A DNA stretch of 49,235 nucleotides, from positions 1-49,235 of the forward strand of contig CBHCZH010000006.1 in NCBI GenBank assembly GCA_965977975.1, given 5' to 3'. The position numbers were made by a program, and so were the translations under genes. Numbering within the stretch: position 1 is the stretch's first letter; the number at the start of each line of letters is the position of its first letter. Source of the stretch: Croceibacterium_A sp965977975. GTDB taxonomy: Bacteria > Pseudomonadota > Alphaproteobacteria > Sphingomonadales > Sphingomonadaceae. The notes beneath the pieces are model-generated. The model did no database searches, was not told where the DNA came from, and was given only the letters and a program-made list of their open reading frames with translations. Of this stretch, positions 14,101 to 22,874 are shown piece after piece.

Positions 14101-17100
14101 ACCGGCGCGCTCAGCTTCGTCGCCGCTCCCGACTTCGAGGCGCCGGCCGACGCGGATGGCGACAATGTCTATCAGGTCACCGTCTCGGCAAGCGACGGCA
14201 CCAACTCGGATGCCCAAACTCTTTCGGTCACCGTCGGCAACGTCAACGAGGCGCCGGTGATAAGCGGCGGCGAGTCCGCCTCGCTGTTGGTGGACGAGAA
14301 CGTAGCCGAGGTGGTCAGTGTTGTGGCGAACGACCCCGACAGCGGCATAGCTTACGCCATTGTCGGGGGTGCCGACGCCGCACGCTTCACGATCGATGCC
14401 GCGACCGGAACTCTCGCTTTCGTGGCCGCCGCGAATCACGAGATGCCGACTGATGCCGATGGCGACAACGTCTACGAAGTCGTGGTCGGCGCCAGCGACG
14501 GCAGCCTGTCCGACGCTCAGACCGTCTCGGTCACGGTCGGCAACGTCAACGAGGCGCCGGTCATCGTCTCCAACGGCGGCGACACAGCGGCGGCACTGTC
14601 CGTGAGCGAGAACGCCACCGTCGTGACCGTGGTCGCCGCGAGCGATCCCGAGAACGCCGTTAGCTACGCGCTGGCTGGCGGTGCCGACGCGGCCCGGTTC
14701 ACGATCGACGCCGTCACCGGCGCGCTCAGCTTCGTCGGTGCGCCCGACTTCGAGGCGCCCACGGATGCCGACGGCGATAACGTCTACGAGGTCGTGGTCA
14801 GCGCCAGCGACGGCAGCGTGACCGACACCCAGGCGCTCTCGATCACCGTCGGCAACGCCAACGAGGGACCGGTGATTGTCTCGAATGGCGGCGGGGCGTC
14901 CGCTGCGGTTGTGGTGGACGAGAACACGACTGCGGTAACCACGGTCGCGGCGAGCGATCCCGAAGGCGGCGTGAGCTATGCCATCGTGGGTGGCGCCGAT
15001 GCCGCGCTGTTCGAGATCGACGCGGCCACCGGTGCGCTCGCCTTCGTCGCGGGGCCCGACCACGAGGCCCCGGCCGATGCCGACGGCGACAACGTCTACG
15101 ACGTGATCGTCGGCGCGAGCGACGGTGCGCTGACCGATAGCCAGACGCTCGCCGTCTCGGTCACCAATCTCAACGACAGCGCGCCGGTCATCACTCCCTT
15201 CCAGAGCGACACGATCGTATCGGCGATGGCCGAGAACAATCCGACCTACTTCGATTTCGGCGCGACGGATGCCGATGGCAGCACGGTCGTGTTCAGCCTG
15301 TCGGGACAGGACGCGGCCAGCCTGACGGTCGATGCCTCGACCGGGCTCGTGCAATTCCTGACCGCGCCCGATTTCGAAGCTCCGGGAAGCGCGCAGGGCA
15401 CCAACAGCTATGTCTTCGACCTGATCGCCAGCGATGGCGTGTTCAGCGACGTGCTGCACGTGACTCTCCACGTCTTCAACGTGAACGAGCCGCTGGCAAT
15501 CACTTCCGACGGCGGCGGCGCGACCGCCGCGGTTGCCGTCGGTGAGAACGGCACGGCCGTCACGACGGTCGTAGCCGCCGATCCCGATCTCACTTCGCCG
15601 ACCTATTCGATCACCGGCGGCGCCGACGCCGCACGCTTCGTGATCGATGCGAGCACCGGCGCGCTCAGCTTCGTCGCCGCTCCCGACTTCGAGGCGCCGG
15701 CCGACGCGGATGGCGACAATGTCTATCAGGTCACCGTCTCGGCAAGCGACGGCACCAACTCGGATGCCCAAACTCTTTCGGTCACCGTCGGCAACGTCAA
15801 CGAGGCGCCGGTGATCGTCTCGAATGGCGGCGGCACTTCCGCGGCGCTCGATCTGGCCGAAGGGCTGACGACGGTCACGACGGTCGCGGCTGTCGACCTC
15901 GACGGTTCGACCACGTTCACTTACACCGTCATCGGCGGCGCCGACAGCGCGCTGTTCGCCATCGATGCCGGAACGGGCGCGCTCAGCTTCATCACGGCAC
16001 CGGATTACGAGGCGCCGGCCGACGAGGCCGCCGATAACTTCTACAACGTGATCGTGGCGGCAAGCGACGGCGAGCTAAGCACCTTCCAGGCGATCTCGGT
16101 CTTGATCGGCAACGTCAACGAAGCGCCGCTCATCACCTCGGGCGGCGGTGGTACCGCGGCGAGCTACGCACTCAATGAGAACGCGACGGCTGTCGCGACC
16201 ATTGCGGCGAACGATGCCGAAGGTGGCGTCACTTACGCGATCGCCGGCGGCGCCGATGCCGCACGCTTCGCGATCGATGCGAGCACCGGCGCGCTCAGCT
16301 TCGTGGCCGCGCCCGACTTCGAGGCGGCAGGCGATGCCGATGCGGACAACATCTACGAGGTCGAGGTCAGCGCCAGCGACGGCAGCCTTTCAGACACGCA
16401 GTTGCTGTCGGTCACCGTCGGCAACGTCAACGAAGCGCCACTCATCACTTCGGGCGGTGGCAGCGCCACGGCGAGCTACGCGCTCGACGAGAACGCGACG
16501 GCTGTCGCGACCATTGCCGCGAACGATGCCGAGGGCAGCGTGACCTACGCAATCGCCGGCGGCGCCGACGCCGCGCGCTTCGTCATCGACGCGACCACCG
16601 GCGCGCTCAGCTTCGTTGCCGCGCCCGATTTCGACGCGGCCGCCGATGCCGATGGCGACAATCTCTACGATGTCGTCGTCAGCGCAAGCGACGGCAGCCT
16701 TGCCGACACGCAGTCGCTGTCGGTCGCTGTCGGCAACCTGGTCGATGGACTGGTGCTCACCGGCACCTCGCAGGCCAATACGCTGAACGGCAGCTACGAG
16801 GAGGACACGATCAGCGGGCTCGGCGGCAACGACACGCTCCGCGGCCTTGCCGCCGCCGACGTGCTCAACGGCGGCGACGGTGCGGATCGTCTGATCGGCG
16901 GCACGGGCGCCGATACGCTGACGGGCGGCACCAAGGGCGACATCTTCGAGTTCGAGACGCTGAGCGACAGCGCCGGGGGTGCCAGCGACTGGATCGCCGA
17001 TTTCACTCGCTCGCAGGGTGACAAGATCGAGCTGACGGATATCGATGCCAACACGCTCGTCGGTGGCAATCAGGCGTTCAGCTTCATCGGGACGGCCGCA

Positions 17101-17247
17101 TTCTCGAACCAGGCCGGGCAGCTTCGCTATTTCCAGCAGAACGGCGACACGTTCGTCGCCGGCGACGTGGACGGCAACGGCGTCGCCGATTTCCAGATCT
17201 TCGTCGATCCGCTGGTAAGCTTTATCGCCAGCGATTTCATTCTTTAG
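11179..17247 (+). CDS. Giant cadherin-repeat/RTX secreted protein
   Basis: This 2022-residue protein has no signal peptide. Residues 1 to about 400 hold repeated FVVVWTT-like blade motifs (GGGFVVVWTTTDTTQDGS, NFLVTWETTDTTQDGAG, GGFVVAWQTSDSTQDGN). About 403-1856 is a run of 14 cadherin-like repeats of roughly 104 residues (GGADAARFTIDAATGAL, DADGDNVYEVVVSASDGS, VTVGNVNEAPVI). After about 1870 come RTX nonapeptides (GLGGNDTLR, GGDGADRLI, GGTGADTLT) and a type I secretion C-terminus ending FIASDFIL. It is predicted to be a calcium-binding surface or released adhesin exported by a type I system. No ABC transporter, membrane fusion protein or TolC gene is in the window. Repeats 4-6 and 9-11 are identical at DNA level. 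Confidence 0.93.
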   Translation: MAVYSRSGTEFTLNTSTTGEQFQPSVAGFAGGGFVVVWTTTDTTQDGSGRAIKFQLYDAAGLPVGGEILVNSATTLDQRAASVTVLDSGNFLVTWETTDTTQDGAGTAIKAQLFSGAGVAIGSEFLVNTNTTANQTNSTVTALADGGFVVAWQTSDSTQDGNASAIKAQRYDAGGLAVGGEFLVNPMWMGGETMPHLTALADGGFLATWTLGSGTSADIYAQRFDASGAEAGAEFRVNSVTAFNQDFATATQLADGRIVVTWASAASLETSDVDIKARVFSASGVPLGDEFTVSTTKTHPEYGFLVASTRPQIDELPDGGFVITWTHSAGMAIASSIRGQFYDANAERVGGEVVVSTATDRLEGNGDVAVDGLGTVFAVWASANSSASDNNIRGQFFTSESAPVITSNGGGDIAATSVVENTTAVTTVSASGGSGIVYTIAGGADAARFTIDAATGALVFAAAPDFEVRTDADGDGIYQVVVSASSGALSDLQQLAVTVTNVNEGLSFTGGASSYLYIENEAAAVATVTAVDADGDTVAYSLSGADAAQFTISAAGVLAFAASPDFEAAADADGDHIYEVTVLASDGSFVVSRALTVELLDQNEGPVITAHGGGDTAALTVSEGSEAVTFMTVADPDQTPSSYTYTLSGADAALFAIQDATGYLYFLGPRDFEAPSDANGDGVYEVAVTVSDGFAPSDTQALSITVGNANEGPVIVSNGGGASAAVVVDENTTAVTTVAASDPEGGVSYAIVGGADAALFEIDAATGALAFVAGPDHEAPADADGDNVYDVIVGASDGALTDSQTLAVSVTNLNDSAPVITPFQSDTIVSAMAENNPTYFDFGATDADGSTVVFSLSGQDAASLTVDASTGLVQFLTAPDFEAPGSAQGTNSYVFDLIASDGVFSDVLHVTLHVFNVNEPLAITSDGGGATAAVAVGENGTAVTTVVAADPDLTSPTYSITGGADAARFVIDASTGALSFVAAPDFEAPADADGDNVYQVTVSASDGTNSDAQTLSVTVGNVNEAPVISGGESASLLVDENVAEVVSVVANDPDSGIAYAIVGGADAARFTIDAATGTLAFVAAANHEMPTDADGDNVYEVVVGASDGSLSDAQTVSVTVGNVNEAPVIVSNGGDTAAALSVSENATVVTVVAASDPENAVSYALAGGADAARFTIDAVTGALSFVGAPDFEAPTDADGDNVYEVVVSASDGSVTDTQALSITVGNANEGPVIVSNGGGASAAVVVDENTTAVTTVAASDPEGGVSYAIVGGADAALFEIDAATGALAFVAGPDHEAPADADGDNVYDVIVGASDGALTDSQTLAVSVTNLNDSAPVITPFQSDTIVSAMAENNPTYFDFGATDADGSTVVFSLSGQDAASLTVDASTGLVQFLTAPDFEAPGSAQGTNSYVFDLIASDGVFSDVLHVTLHVFNVNEPLAITSDGGGATAAVAVGENGTAVTTVVAADPDLTSPTYSITGGADAARFVIDASTGALSFVAAPDFEAPADADGDNVYQVTVSASDGTNSDAQTLSVTVGNVNEAPVIVSNGGGTSAALDLAEGLTTVTTVAAVDLDGSTTFTYTVIGGADSALFAIDAGTGALSFITAPDYEAPADEAADNFYNVIVAASDGELSTFQAISVLIGNVNEAPLITSGGGGTAASYALNENATAVATIAANDAEGGVTYAIAGGADAARFAIDASTGALSFVAAPDFEAAGDADADNIYEVEVSASDGSLSDTQLLSVTVGNVNEAPLITSGGGSATASYALDENATAVATIAANDAEGSVTYAIAGGADAARFVIDATTGALSFVAAPDFDAAADADGDNLYDVVVSASDGSLADTQSLSVAVGNLVDGLVLTGTSQANTLNGSYEEDTISGLGGNDTLRGLAAADVLNGGDGADRLIGGTGADTLTGGTKGDIFEFETLSDSAGGASDWIADFTRSQGDKIELTDIDANTLVGGNQAFSFIGTAAFSNQAGQLRYFQQNGDTFVAGDVDGNGVADFQIFVDPLVSFIASDFIL
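13276..14261 (+). repeat. 986-base perfect direct repeat inside the RTX gene, first copy
   Basis: It matches 14830-15815 base for base, by reading both segments. It covers cadherin-like repeats 4 to 6. The offset is 1554 bases (518 codons), which keeps the frame. Confidence 0.9.
14830..15815 (+). repeat. 986-base perfect direct repeat inside the RTX gene, second copy
   Basis: Second copy of 13276-14261, covering cadherin-like repeats 9 to 11. Repeats 7 and 8 lie between the copies and are not duplicated. Confidence 0.9.
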
Positions 17248-17278
17248 GGAACAGGGGCGGGGGCGCGGCTGCGACCAT

Positions 17279-17299
17279 CGCCCTTCCCTTTCAAGGGCG
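17279..17299. terminator. Hairpin between convergent RTX and autotransporter genes
   Basis: CGCCCTT-CCCTTTC-AAGGGCG, 7-base perfect arms, 31 bases after the RTX stop. It sits between convergent genes and could terminate either. Confidence 0.45.
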
Positions 17300-17372
17300 G
17301 CGGCGTGGAAGAATGGATCGTGAAACGGAACGCTTTTCAGGCCCCGAGACGATAGCGTTGGCAGAGAAAAGG

Positions 17373-17418
17373 ACGCCGGGGCCGGCCGCGCTCTGGCGTG
17401 GCGACCAAGCCCCGGCGT
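17373..17418. terminator. Second inverted repeat in the convergent gap
   Basis: ACGCCGGGGC (17373-17382) and GCCCCGGCGT (17409-17418) are perfect 10-base arms around a 26-base loop. A possible terminator for the autotransporter gene coming from the right. Confidence 0.35.
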
Positions 17419-17511
17419 GTGGCGGGCAGGTTACGGATCGAACGGAATGGGGTCGCCTGGGGGCTATCCCGTCCGATCCGTCGTTGCCCGTGTTCGATGG
17501 ATACGAAGCTT

Positions 17512-20500
17512 CTAGAAGCCCATCCGCATCGTACCCCTGAGCGAGAGGGCGGTCCGGCCATGGCGGTCCTCGGCGCCGACTTCGCCTCCGACCTCGAACA
17601 GCGAGCCGCCGCCCACTGCGCGCAGGCGGCCGTACCAGCCGCTTTCGGTCTGCTCCGGATCGAGCGTGAAGGGGGTGCCGTCCTCGAAGCGCGCCGTGGT
17701 GGCGCCCAACGAGCCGGCGAGGATTTCGCGCCAGCCGCCCTCGGCCTCGAGGCGGAACCAATTGCGGCCGGCAGTGCTCGGGCGCAGCAGGCGCCCGCCG
17801 CCGCCCCGGCCGATGAAGTCGAGGCCCAGGGTGAGGCCGCCGTTGACCGCGAGCTCGTCGCTCTTGCGGTCATCGACGATCAGGTCGAGCGCTTCGCCGC
17901 CGCCTTCCTCGGTATGTCCGTCCTCGTCGAGCGTCAGGTAATCGACGCTCACCGCCGGACGGAAGAAGAAGTTCCCGCCGCGGCCTTCGTAAGCGGCGCC
18001 GCCGCTCAGCGTCATCAGCGTTCCGTTCCAGTCGCTGTGAATGGTCTTTTCGACCGTCTCGCTGCCGACGGTGCCGCTAAACGTGCGGCGGCCGCTGAAG
18101 TTGGCAAGGCCGACCGAGCCGCGCCCGTAAGCGCTGAAACCGCCCCACTTGCCGCGCCAGTAGGCCGACAGCTCGTAAGTGTCGGACAGGATGCGGGTCT
18201 GATCGCTCCCGGTGTCGTACTCGTTCCAGAACCAGGTGGCGCCGGCGCCGAAGCTGCCGATCCCGGTATCGATCTCGCCGGCGGCGGAGAAGCCGAAGCC
18301 GCCGAGGTTGTACGCCTCGGTGACGCCCAGGTCCTTCTCGCTGGTCCAGCCGCCGGCGCTGAACAGCAAGTCCAGCCCGCCGAGCGAGTAGACCGGGCTC
18401 TGCGGATCCGCCACCTGGCGGGCGAAAGTACGCGCGCCGAGACTGACGCCTTCGAACGCGCCGCCAGCGTGATCGGGCAGCATCTGCCGGACCGTGCCGC
18501 GGAACTGATCGCCGTTGGTGATCCCGAGGAAGACGTCTTCGATGTCGTCGTCCTCGTTGATCGCTGCGAAGATCGCATTGTAGGCGGCGCTCTGCGAACG
18601 GTTGAGGCCGAGCTCCTGCGCGGTGCGCTTGGCGACGTCCACGGCGATCGTGTTCGGAGCCGCGTTGGTTGCCAGCGTGGCCTTGAACATGAACGGGATC
18701 AGGTCGGTGTTGGTGGTAACGCCCGACAGGCCCGTGATCGAGCCGGCCTGCAAGATCGTGTAGCGGCCTTCGGCATCGTTCACGTCGCCGAGGCGCAGGG
18801 CCAGCTTCGCGCCATTGGCAAAGCTAGCGGTGCCGGCGACGTTATAGAGCGAACCTTCGCTAGCGGTCTTGTCGAGCGTCGCCATCAGTATGCCGTTGGC
18901 GCCAACCGTCAGCGAACCGACGGAGACGGGCGCGGCGATGCTGAGGACGCCGCCGGACACGTTTACGGCCGCGCCGCCCGCGTTGAGCAGCGTCCCAGAG
19001 AACACAGCGTTCCCAGTGAGCGTCAGGCTGTCCACCCCACCGCCGAAGTCGACCTGGCCGATGAACTTCGAGGATCCCGCCAGGCTGAGAATGTCGGTGC
19101 CCGCTCCGAAGACGGCGCGGCCGGTGTGTACCGCGTCGCCGGAGAGCTTCATCGTGTTGTTGCCCGCGCCGAAGAACGCGTCACCCTTCACGGTTCCGTC
19201 CGCGACGTCGAACAGATCGTTGCCGCTCCCGAAACGAACGTCGCCGGTGATCGACGGCGCGGTGACCCCTGACGCTACCTGTGTCTGCTTGACTGTCGCG
19301 CCGAGGGTGTTCGCCGAAAGGTCGATCGCGATGTTGCGGCCCGAAGTTGCGCCGGCCCCGCTGGCGGAAATCGCGCCGCTGTTCTCGATCGAGGCGAGTC
19401 CCCCGGTCCGGTCGAGGATCGCGGTAGCGGAGCCATTCGTTCCGGCCGCGGTCGCCTTGATCGTGCCGGTGTTGCGGATCGTCGAGACGGTAGCGCCAAG
19501 ATCGATCTGGATGGCGGTCGTCTTGGCAGTGGCGGCATTTCCGCCGGTCGCGCTAACGGTCCCCGAAACGTGGACCTGCGGCACCGATGCTCCAGCGCCG
19601 ATCCGCAGCGCGGTGGCGCTGGCGCCGTTCGAGTTGGCGGATATGGTGCCGCCGATTCCCATTCCGTTGGCGATGCCGACCGTACCGCCGCGACCGCCGA
19701 TCAACAGGCCGGTCGCATCGACGCCGCTGTAGACGCCGTTCCCGGTTACCGTACCGTTGACGAGGAGGCCGTACTGGGCGGCGGTACCTGCCACGGGACC
19801 GATCGTGATCGCGCGGTCGGTCGCGCCAATCACCATCGCCGGCGCGGCGCCATAGGAGGTGACCGCCGCCGAGCCTTCCTTGGAATCCTCGATGCCGTCG
19901 TCGTCTTCGTCGTTGTCGGTGGTGCTGCTGTCCTTCGGGGGCACGGCGAGGACGATTCCTCCGCTGACGCTGCCTTCGATCATCAACGCCGAGCCGCCCT
20001 GGAGCAGGTCGTCGGCGTCGAGGTTGGCGGTGCTGCTGGGCAGCGTCGTGGAGCGGTAGCCGGTCGCGCTGATGCTGCCCTGGACCACCATGGCGCCGGT
20101 TACGTCGCCCGTGAAGCGGGCACCGATCGCGTCCTGCCCCTTCGCGGTCACGGTGCCCGCCAGACGGACGTTTCCGACGATCGCCTCGGTGCGTACGGCA
20201 ACGCTGCGGTCGCCGGTGACGGTGCTCGTGCCGTCATGCGTGAACGCGCCGGTCAGCGGGCCGCCGAGCCAAATTGCGGCGGAATCGTTGCCTTCAACGG
20301 TGATGGTGCCGCTATTGGTGACCTTGCCGGTGTGCCCTCCGCCCGTGCGGATGCCGAACCGGTTGGAGCCGAGCGCGAACGGGCCGTCGAGATCGCCGTC
20401 GTTGTTGGCGTCGGTCGGCGTGTACGGCTCGTCGATCGTGATCGTGCCGGAATTGACGATGTCACCCGTGGTGTCGGCATTGGCGAAAATGCCGATGGCG

Positions 20501-20742
20501 CCGTCGGCGTTGCTGATCGCGATGGTGCCCTGGTTGGTGACGGAGTGATTGCTGTCCATCGTTACAGCGGTACCCGCGGCAGGCTTTACCGAGCCGGTCG
20601 AGCTGATCGTGATCGAATCGGGCGTACCCGCCTTGACGGTCGAGGTGCGAACGGGCTGGGTAACGGCGGTCGAGATCGTTTCGGCGGCGGCCGGAGCGGC
20701 GAGCGCGAGAACGGCGGTGCTGGCGAGCAAGTAACGGTGCAT
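17512..20742 (-). CDS. Autotransporter (type V secretion) with beta-helical passenger
   Basis: This 1076-residue protein starts MHRYLLASTAVLALAAPAAA, a clear signal peptide. The passenger is rich in repeated short strands of the form SGTITVEGN, NSGTITI, NTGTIKATAAG and ENSGAISASGAG, typical of a right-handed beta-helix. The last roughly 270 residues form the autotransporter barrel, with alternating aromatic strands and the terminal RGTMRMGF. Before the barrel, FFGAGNNTMKLSGDAVHTG and similar blocks continue the helix. It is predicted to display or release its passenger at the surface, possibly for adhesion. It is transcribed in the same direction as the iron-type receptor locus to its right but separated by 80 bases. 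Confidence 0.92.
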   Translation of the reverse strand: MHRYLLASTAVLALAAPAAAETISTAVTQPVRTSTVKAGTPDSITISSTGSVKPAAGTAVTMDSNHSVTNQGTIAISNADGAIGIFANADTTGDIVNSGTITIDEPYTPTDANNDGDLDGPFALGSNRFGIRTGGGHTGKVTNSGTITVEGNDSAAIWLGGPLTGAFTHDGTSTVTGDRSVAVRTEAIVGNVRLAGTVTAKGQDAIGARFTGDVTGAMVVQGSISATGYRSTTLPSSTANLDADDLLQGGSALMIEGSVSGGIVLAVPPKDSSTTDNDEDDDGIEDSKEGSAAVTSYGAAPAMVIGATDRAITIGPVAGTAAQYGLLVNGTVTGNGVYSGVDATGLLIGGRGGTVGIANGMGIGGTISANSNGASATALRIGAGASVPQVHVSGTVSATGGNAATAKTTAIQIDLGATVSTIRNTGTIKATAAGTNGSATAILDRTGGLASIENSGAISASGAGATSGRNIAIDLSANTLGATVKQTQVASGVTAPSITGDVRFGSGNDLFDVADGTVKGDAFFGAGNNTMKLSGDAVHTGRAVFGAGTDILSLAGSSKFIGQVDFGGGVDSLTLTGNAVFSGTLLNAGGAAVNVSGGVLSIAAPVSVGSLTVGANGILMATLDKTASEGSLYNVAGTASFANGAKLALRLGDVNDAEGRYTILQAGSITGLSGVTTNTDLIPFMFKATLATNAAPNTIAVDVAKRTAQELGLNRSQSAAYNAIFAAINEDDDIEDVFLGITNGDQFRGTVRQMLPDHAGGAFEGVSLGARTFARQVADPQSPVYSLGGLDLLFSAGGWTSEKDLGVTEAYNLGGFGFSAAGEIDTGIGSFGAGATWFWNEYDTGSDQTRILSDTYELSAYWRGKWGGFSAYGRGSVGLANFSGRRTFSGTVGSETVEKTIHSDWNGTLMTLSGGAAYEGRGGNFFFRPAVSVDYLTLDEDGHTEEGGGEALDLIVDDRKSDELAVNGGLTLGLDFIGRGGGGRLLRPSTAGRNWFRLEAEGGWREILAGSLGATTARFEDGTPFTLDPEQTESGWYGRLRAVGGGSLFEVGGEVGAEDRHGRTALSLRGTMRMGF

Positions 20743-20822
20743 GGATTGTCCCTCACGGATCGGTTGTCGATCTGCGAGACGGAGCCACCGCGCCGGAACC
20801 TTGGCGCAGGGAGCGAAAAAAT

Positions 20823-22757
20823 TCAGAACGCGGCGTCGAGGCCGATGCGAACCGTGCGCGGGCGCAGCGGCGTGAGCTGGTCGCGACCGATCGCGAACGG
20901 CGTGCCGAGCGCGAAGCGGTTGCCTTCCTCGTCGGTCAGGTTGGCCAATCCGAGCGTGACGCCAATATCCTCGCGACCGACCCGCAAGGTCAGACCGGTG
21001 TCGAGGTAATCGCCTTGCGATTCGCCAAGCTCGGGCCCGACGCCGAGCCGCGAACGGCCGACGTAGTTCGCCCATCCCTGCGCGGCCAACTCGAGCCCTC
21101 TGCCGAGGGGTTGCCGGTAGTCGAAGCCGATCCGGCCCGAGAACCTGGCGATGTTGGGAATTTCGGTGATATGCTCGAGCAGCGGGGCTGGCAGATCCTC
21201 GAGCCGGCCCGAGAAGTCCGGGATGCCCAGCACCGGCGCCACGCGCGTAAGCAGTAGCGCGCTAGGCTCGTCAATCCGGCCGTCGTTGTAGGTCAGGCCC
21301 GCATCGATGCGCAGGTTCGAAGTCACCAGGATGCCGCCGGTAAGCGTCGCCGTCCAGATCCGGCCGTCGCCGATGTTGGCGGTGCTGGGGAAACCTGCGC
21401 TGTCGATGAAATCCGCCTGGATGTCCTGCCATCGGGTGTAAGCGACGCTGGCGGCGACGTCGAACGGTCCGCTGCCCGCGCGGCCGTGGCGAGCGCCCAG
21501 CTCGAACGTGGCGATCCTGTCGTTACGGAAACGCGCGACGAAATCTCCGGCGATCGCCAGCCCGCCCGGACGAAAGCCTTCCTGGTATCTGAGATAAAGG
21601 ATCGTCTTGGGAGACACGGTGGCTGCAAGCGACGCCGAGGGCAGGAACACCTGCTCGCTTCGCGACGCGGTGATCCCGGCGAAAGCCACCGCCAGGACCG
21701 GCGAAACATCCTCCCCGTCGCCGCCGAGGCGCGAATGGGTGTACCGACCGCCTCCGGTCGCCACGAGGCCTTCCGTCAGCCGGAAGCTCGCTTCGCCGTA
21801 CAACGTGAATTCATCGATCACGTTGGTGACCCCGGTGACGGCACCCGGCGCATCGAGAGGACCGAGGGTCCGGGTGAGGCGAGTACGATTGTGGGTGTAG
21901 CTGCCTCCCACAAGCCAGCCGAAACGGTCGGCGAGCGGCTGCCACAGCCGCGTCTCGTTGGCGATCATCTGGGTGTCGTTGTGTTGGACAAAGAGGCGCG
22001 GAGAATCGTTCGGCAGGGTAGCATCGTAGCGCTCCTCCACGTCCTGCCCCGTGATCCCGGTCGACGATTTGAAGCGCACTTCGCCGACGCGTCCGGTGAC
22101 CACGAGCTGCCCTTGCGCGAAGTCCGCGTCGAAGCCTTCGGTCACCAACGCCGCGCGCGTGAGTGGCGGGCCGTCCCGATCAGCGTACTGGCTGTCGCGG
22201 CCATCGGTCCGCTGCGCCACGCCGATGAGATCGACCGTCCAATCGTATCCGACCTCGATGCGCGCCGTTGCGCGGCCGCTGTAGATCTCGGTGCGATTGA
22301 CATCGTTCCGGCCGATCAGCGGCTTGTCGATGTAGCCGCCCTGCGTCTCGGCATTGACGGTGAAGCGCAGCGCGGCTCTATCGCCGATGAGCGGCAGGTT
22401 TGCCGTGACGCTCGCATCGCCGCCGATCGCGCCGTGTTCGGTCGCGCTGCCTCCGATCATCGCGGAACCGGCGACGGCAGCCATCTCCGGTTCGTTCGGC
22501 ACCAGCCGGATGATGCCGCCAAGCGAACCGGCGCCGTAAAGCGTGCCCTGCGGTCCTTCGAGCACTTCCACACTGGCGAGGTCCGATAACCGCAGATCGG
22601 GGTCGGGGGCGTTGTAACTGAGCCGCAAGTCGCCGAGGTATTGCCCGACGGTCGACTGCGTCGGGCCGGTAAAGCTGGAATCCGCGATGCCACGGATGAA
22701 CAGCTTGTTGCGTCCGCTGCCGAGGTAAGTCGAGGAAACCGTCGGGATGCGCTGCAT
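20823..22757 (-). CDS. FecA-like TonB-dependent receptor, plug and barrel half (cut off from its N-terminus by stop codons)
   Basis: From ATG 22757 the frame gives 644 residues starting MQRIPTVSSTYLGSGRNKLF and ending RTVRIGLDAAF. It contains most of the plug (RGIADSSFTG, VEVLEGPQGTLYGAGSLGG) and the full barrel. The frame is open upstream to a TAA at 22845-22847. Before that, in the same frame, come the TonB-box region, a TAG at 22872-22874 and an STN domain with signal peptide. So this is the 3' part of a single FecA-type gene (20823-23243). On its own it would lack a signal peptide and TonB box and could not work. It is most simply a recently inactivated gene; no frameshift or other stop is seen in the rest. 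Confidence 0.8.
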   Translation of the reverse strand: MQRIPTVSSTYLGSGRNKLFIRGIADSSFTGPTQSTVGQYLGDLRLSYNAPDPDLRLSDLASVEVLEGPQGTLYGAGSLGGIIRLVPNEPEMAAVAGSAMIGGSATEHGAIGGDASVTANLPLIGDRAALRFTVNAETQGGYIDKPLIGRNDVNRTEIYSGRATARIEVGYDWTVDLIGVAQRTDGRDSQYADRDGPPLTRAALVTEGFDADFAQGQLVVTGRVGEVRFKSSTGITGQDVEERYDATLPNDSPRLFVQHNDTQMIANETRLWQPLADRFGWLVGGSYTHNRTRLTRTLGPLDAPGAVTGVTNVIDEFTLYGEASFRLTEGLVATGGGRYTHSRLGGDGEDVSPVLAVAFAGITASRSEQVFLPSASLAATVSPKTILYLRYQEGFRPGGLAIAGDFVARFRNDRIATFELGARHGRAGSGPFDVAASVAYTRWQDIQADFIDSAGFPSTANIGDGRIWTATLTGGILVTSNLRIDAGLTYNDGRIDEPSALLLTRVAPVLGIPDFSGRLEDLPAPLLEHITEIPNIARFSGRIGFDYRQPLGRGLELAAQGWANYVGRSRLGVGPELGESQGDYLDTGLTLRVGREDIGVTLGLANLTDEEGNRFALGTPFAIGRDQLTPLRPRTVRIGLDAAF

Positions 22758-22844
22758 GATCTTTTCGGTCCCGCCGACCCCGCCGACGGTGAGATCCTCA
22801 CCCTCGATGATCTCCGCCTGACCAGGGTATTCGGCCAGCGGCGT

Positions 22845-22874
22845 TTAGCGTTTGCTTCCGACGACCACGATCTA
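22845..22874 (-). other. Two in-frame stop codons bracketing the TonB box
   Basis: On the minus strand the single frame reads EAPPI-stop-IVVVGSKR-stop-TPLAEYPGQAEIIEG. TAG (22874-22872) stands where GAG (Glu) would complete the TonB box EIVVVG, and TAA (22847-22845) where CAA or GAA is expected after GSKR. Each stop is one base change from a sense codon. Confidence 0.9.

Noticed and set aside
10843..15771. A 1642-codon open frame on the minus strand, antisense to the RTX gene
   Set aside because: It mirrors the repeats of the cadherin region, has low-complexity Arg/Gly/Asp/Val composition and crosses the leader element. It arises from the GC-rich repeat code of the sense gene.
19570..21009. 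A 479-codon plus-strand frame over the autotransporter passenger
   Set aside because: It is antisense to the repetitive passenger and runs across the autotransporter start into the receptor gene. It is a shadow of the beta-helix codons.
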